From Cetobacterium sp. NK01 (GTDB taxonomy: Bacteria > Fusobacteriota > Fusobacteriia > Fusobacteriales > Fusobacteriaceae), in contig NZ_JANIBO010000001.1 in assembly GCF_024506395.1 (NCBI RefSeq), forward strand, positions 372,001 through 436,000: a stretch of 64,000 bases of DNA, given 5' to 3'. The notes under the pieces are model-generated. The model saw nothing but the letters and a program-made list of their open reading frames with translations, ran no database searches and was not told the DNA's origin. The position numbers and the translations under genes are program-made. This document shows, piece after piece, positions 63,693 to 64,000 of the stretch; the stretch's first letter is position 1, and each line of letters starts with the position of its first letter.

Positions 63693-64000
63693 ATTACTAT
63701 CGAAGGAATTGTTATTAATAAAATTCAAGGTTTTTATAATATTGAAAGTAATGGAAAAGAGTATCTTTGTAAATTAAGAGGAATCTTAAAAAGATCTGAC
63801 AAAAGAGAAAATTGCACTGTAGGAGATTATGTTGTTTTTGATGCAGACGGCTTTATAACAGAGGTAAAGCCTCGAAAAAATCTTTTAAGAAGACCTTTAG
63901 TTGCTAACATAGATTACGGTGTTATACAATTTGCTGCTAAAGATCCAGCTATTGACTATGAAAAAATAAACATTTTAATTTTAAATAGTCTGTATAATAA
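63693..64000 (+). CDS. rsgA: Ribosome small subunit-dependent GTPase A (N-terminal part, cut by window edge)
   Basis: Visible 103 residues cover the OB-fold of RsgA: GIVINKIQGFYNIESNGKEYLCKLRGILKR (typical I-x-G-F/x-Y-x-V...Y-x-C-x-x-R-G), VGDYVVFD near 43, and KNLLRRPLVANIDYGVIQFAAKDPAIDYEKIN (R-P-x-V-A-N-x-D) near 65. There is no ATG, GTG or TTG in frame between the in-frame TGA at 63690-63692 and the conserved start, so initiation must be at ATT 63693 or ATC 63699, with AAGGAG just upstream. 15 bases after the PASTA gene. The GTPase domain lies outside the window. Confidence 0.88.
   Translation, partial: MTIEGIVINKIQGFYNIESNGKEYLCKLRGILKRSDKRENCTVGDYVVFDADGFITEVKPRKNLLRRPLVANIDYGVIQFAAKDPAIDYEKINILILNSLYN

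Noticed and set aside
63689-63718. GTG-started frame just after the PASTA gene as the start of rsgA
   Set aside because: It is out of frame with the RsgA homology and stops after nine codons.

Overview
The window is a strongly AT-rich bacterial chromosome segment with short intergenic gaps, strong GGAGG-type ribosome sites and frequent GTG or TTG starts. Gene content fits a Fusobacteriota member, most likely Fusobacteriaceae such as Cetobacterium or Fusobacterium: a PolC-type replicative polymerase in a cell with a periplasm (signal peptides, lipoproteins, an RND pump), many amino-acid genes and an anaerobic lifestyle (anaerobic sulfatase-maturating enzyme, flavodoxin, siroheme reductase). 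The genus is inferred from gene content, not from a search. No rRNA, tRNA, CRISPR array, transposase or prophage gene was seen.

Layout. 1-5.5 kb: aspartate-family and arginine genes on the minus strand (aminotransferase, asd, lysC behind a lysine riboswitch; argG and an amino-acid binding protein behind an Arg-rich leader peptide and terminator). 5.6-10.7 kb: anion permease, exported cyclic nucleotide phosphodiesterase, a small Cys-rich protein, a thioredoxin-reductase-like flavoprotein without its CxxC, a metallophosphoesterase and MntP. 10.7-13.7 kb: purine permease and purine-type deaminase behind a guanine-type riboswitch. 13.8-22.4 kb: a lipoprotein, DUF309, flavodoxin, an M20 peptidase and YfcC-type carrier facing an RpiR regulator, flavin and FMN proteins, and a sulfite/nitrite reductase. 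22.5-29.4 kb: an aminotransferase, ilvE and cstA behind an Ile/Leu leader peptide, an exported nucleosidase behind a second guanine-type riboswitch, and a PEP-carboxykinase-like P-loop protein. 29.5-38 kb: a DAACS symporter with a Phe-rich leader ORF, MscS, two L,D-transpeptidases and an RND pump. 38-51.2 kb: a glycan region (anSME, membrane AraC regulator, binding protein, heparinase-II/III-type lyase, and an amino-sugar/tagatose pathway operon facing its GntR regulator and a sugar porter). 51.3-64 kb: DsbA-like protein, threonine ammonia-lyase, DMT exporter, then housekeeping genes (polC, RNA methyltransferase, gamma-carbonic anhydrase, trmD, rimM, khpA, DUF4911, rsmA, hpt) and divergently a PASTA protein and rsgA.

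The most notable theme is RNA-level control. Six loci have readable leaders: one lysine riboswitch, two guanine-type purine riboswitches, and three short leader ORFs followed by terminators (Arg, Ile/Leu, Phe-rich). Almost all have a near-consensus promoter with a 17-18 nt spacer just upstream. The leaders suggest roles for otherwise vague genes: the CstA homologue with branched-chain amino acids, the exported nucleosidase with purine scavenging, the solute-binding protein with arginine or citrulline. The two best candidates for something undescribed are the riboswitch-controlled exported nucleosidase and the Phe-rich leader ORF whose 3' end forms the terminator stem of a symporter gene.
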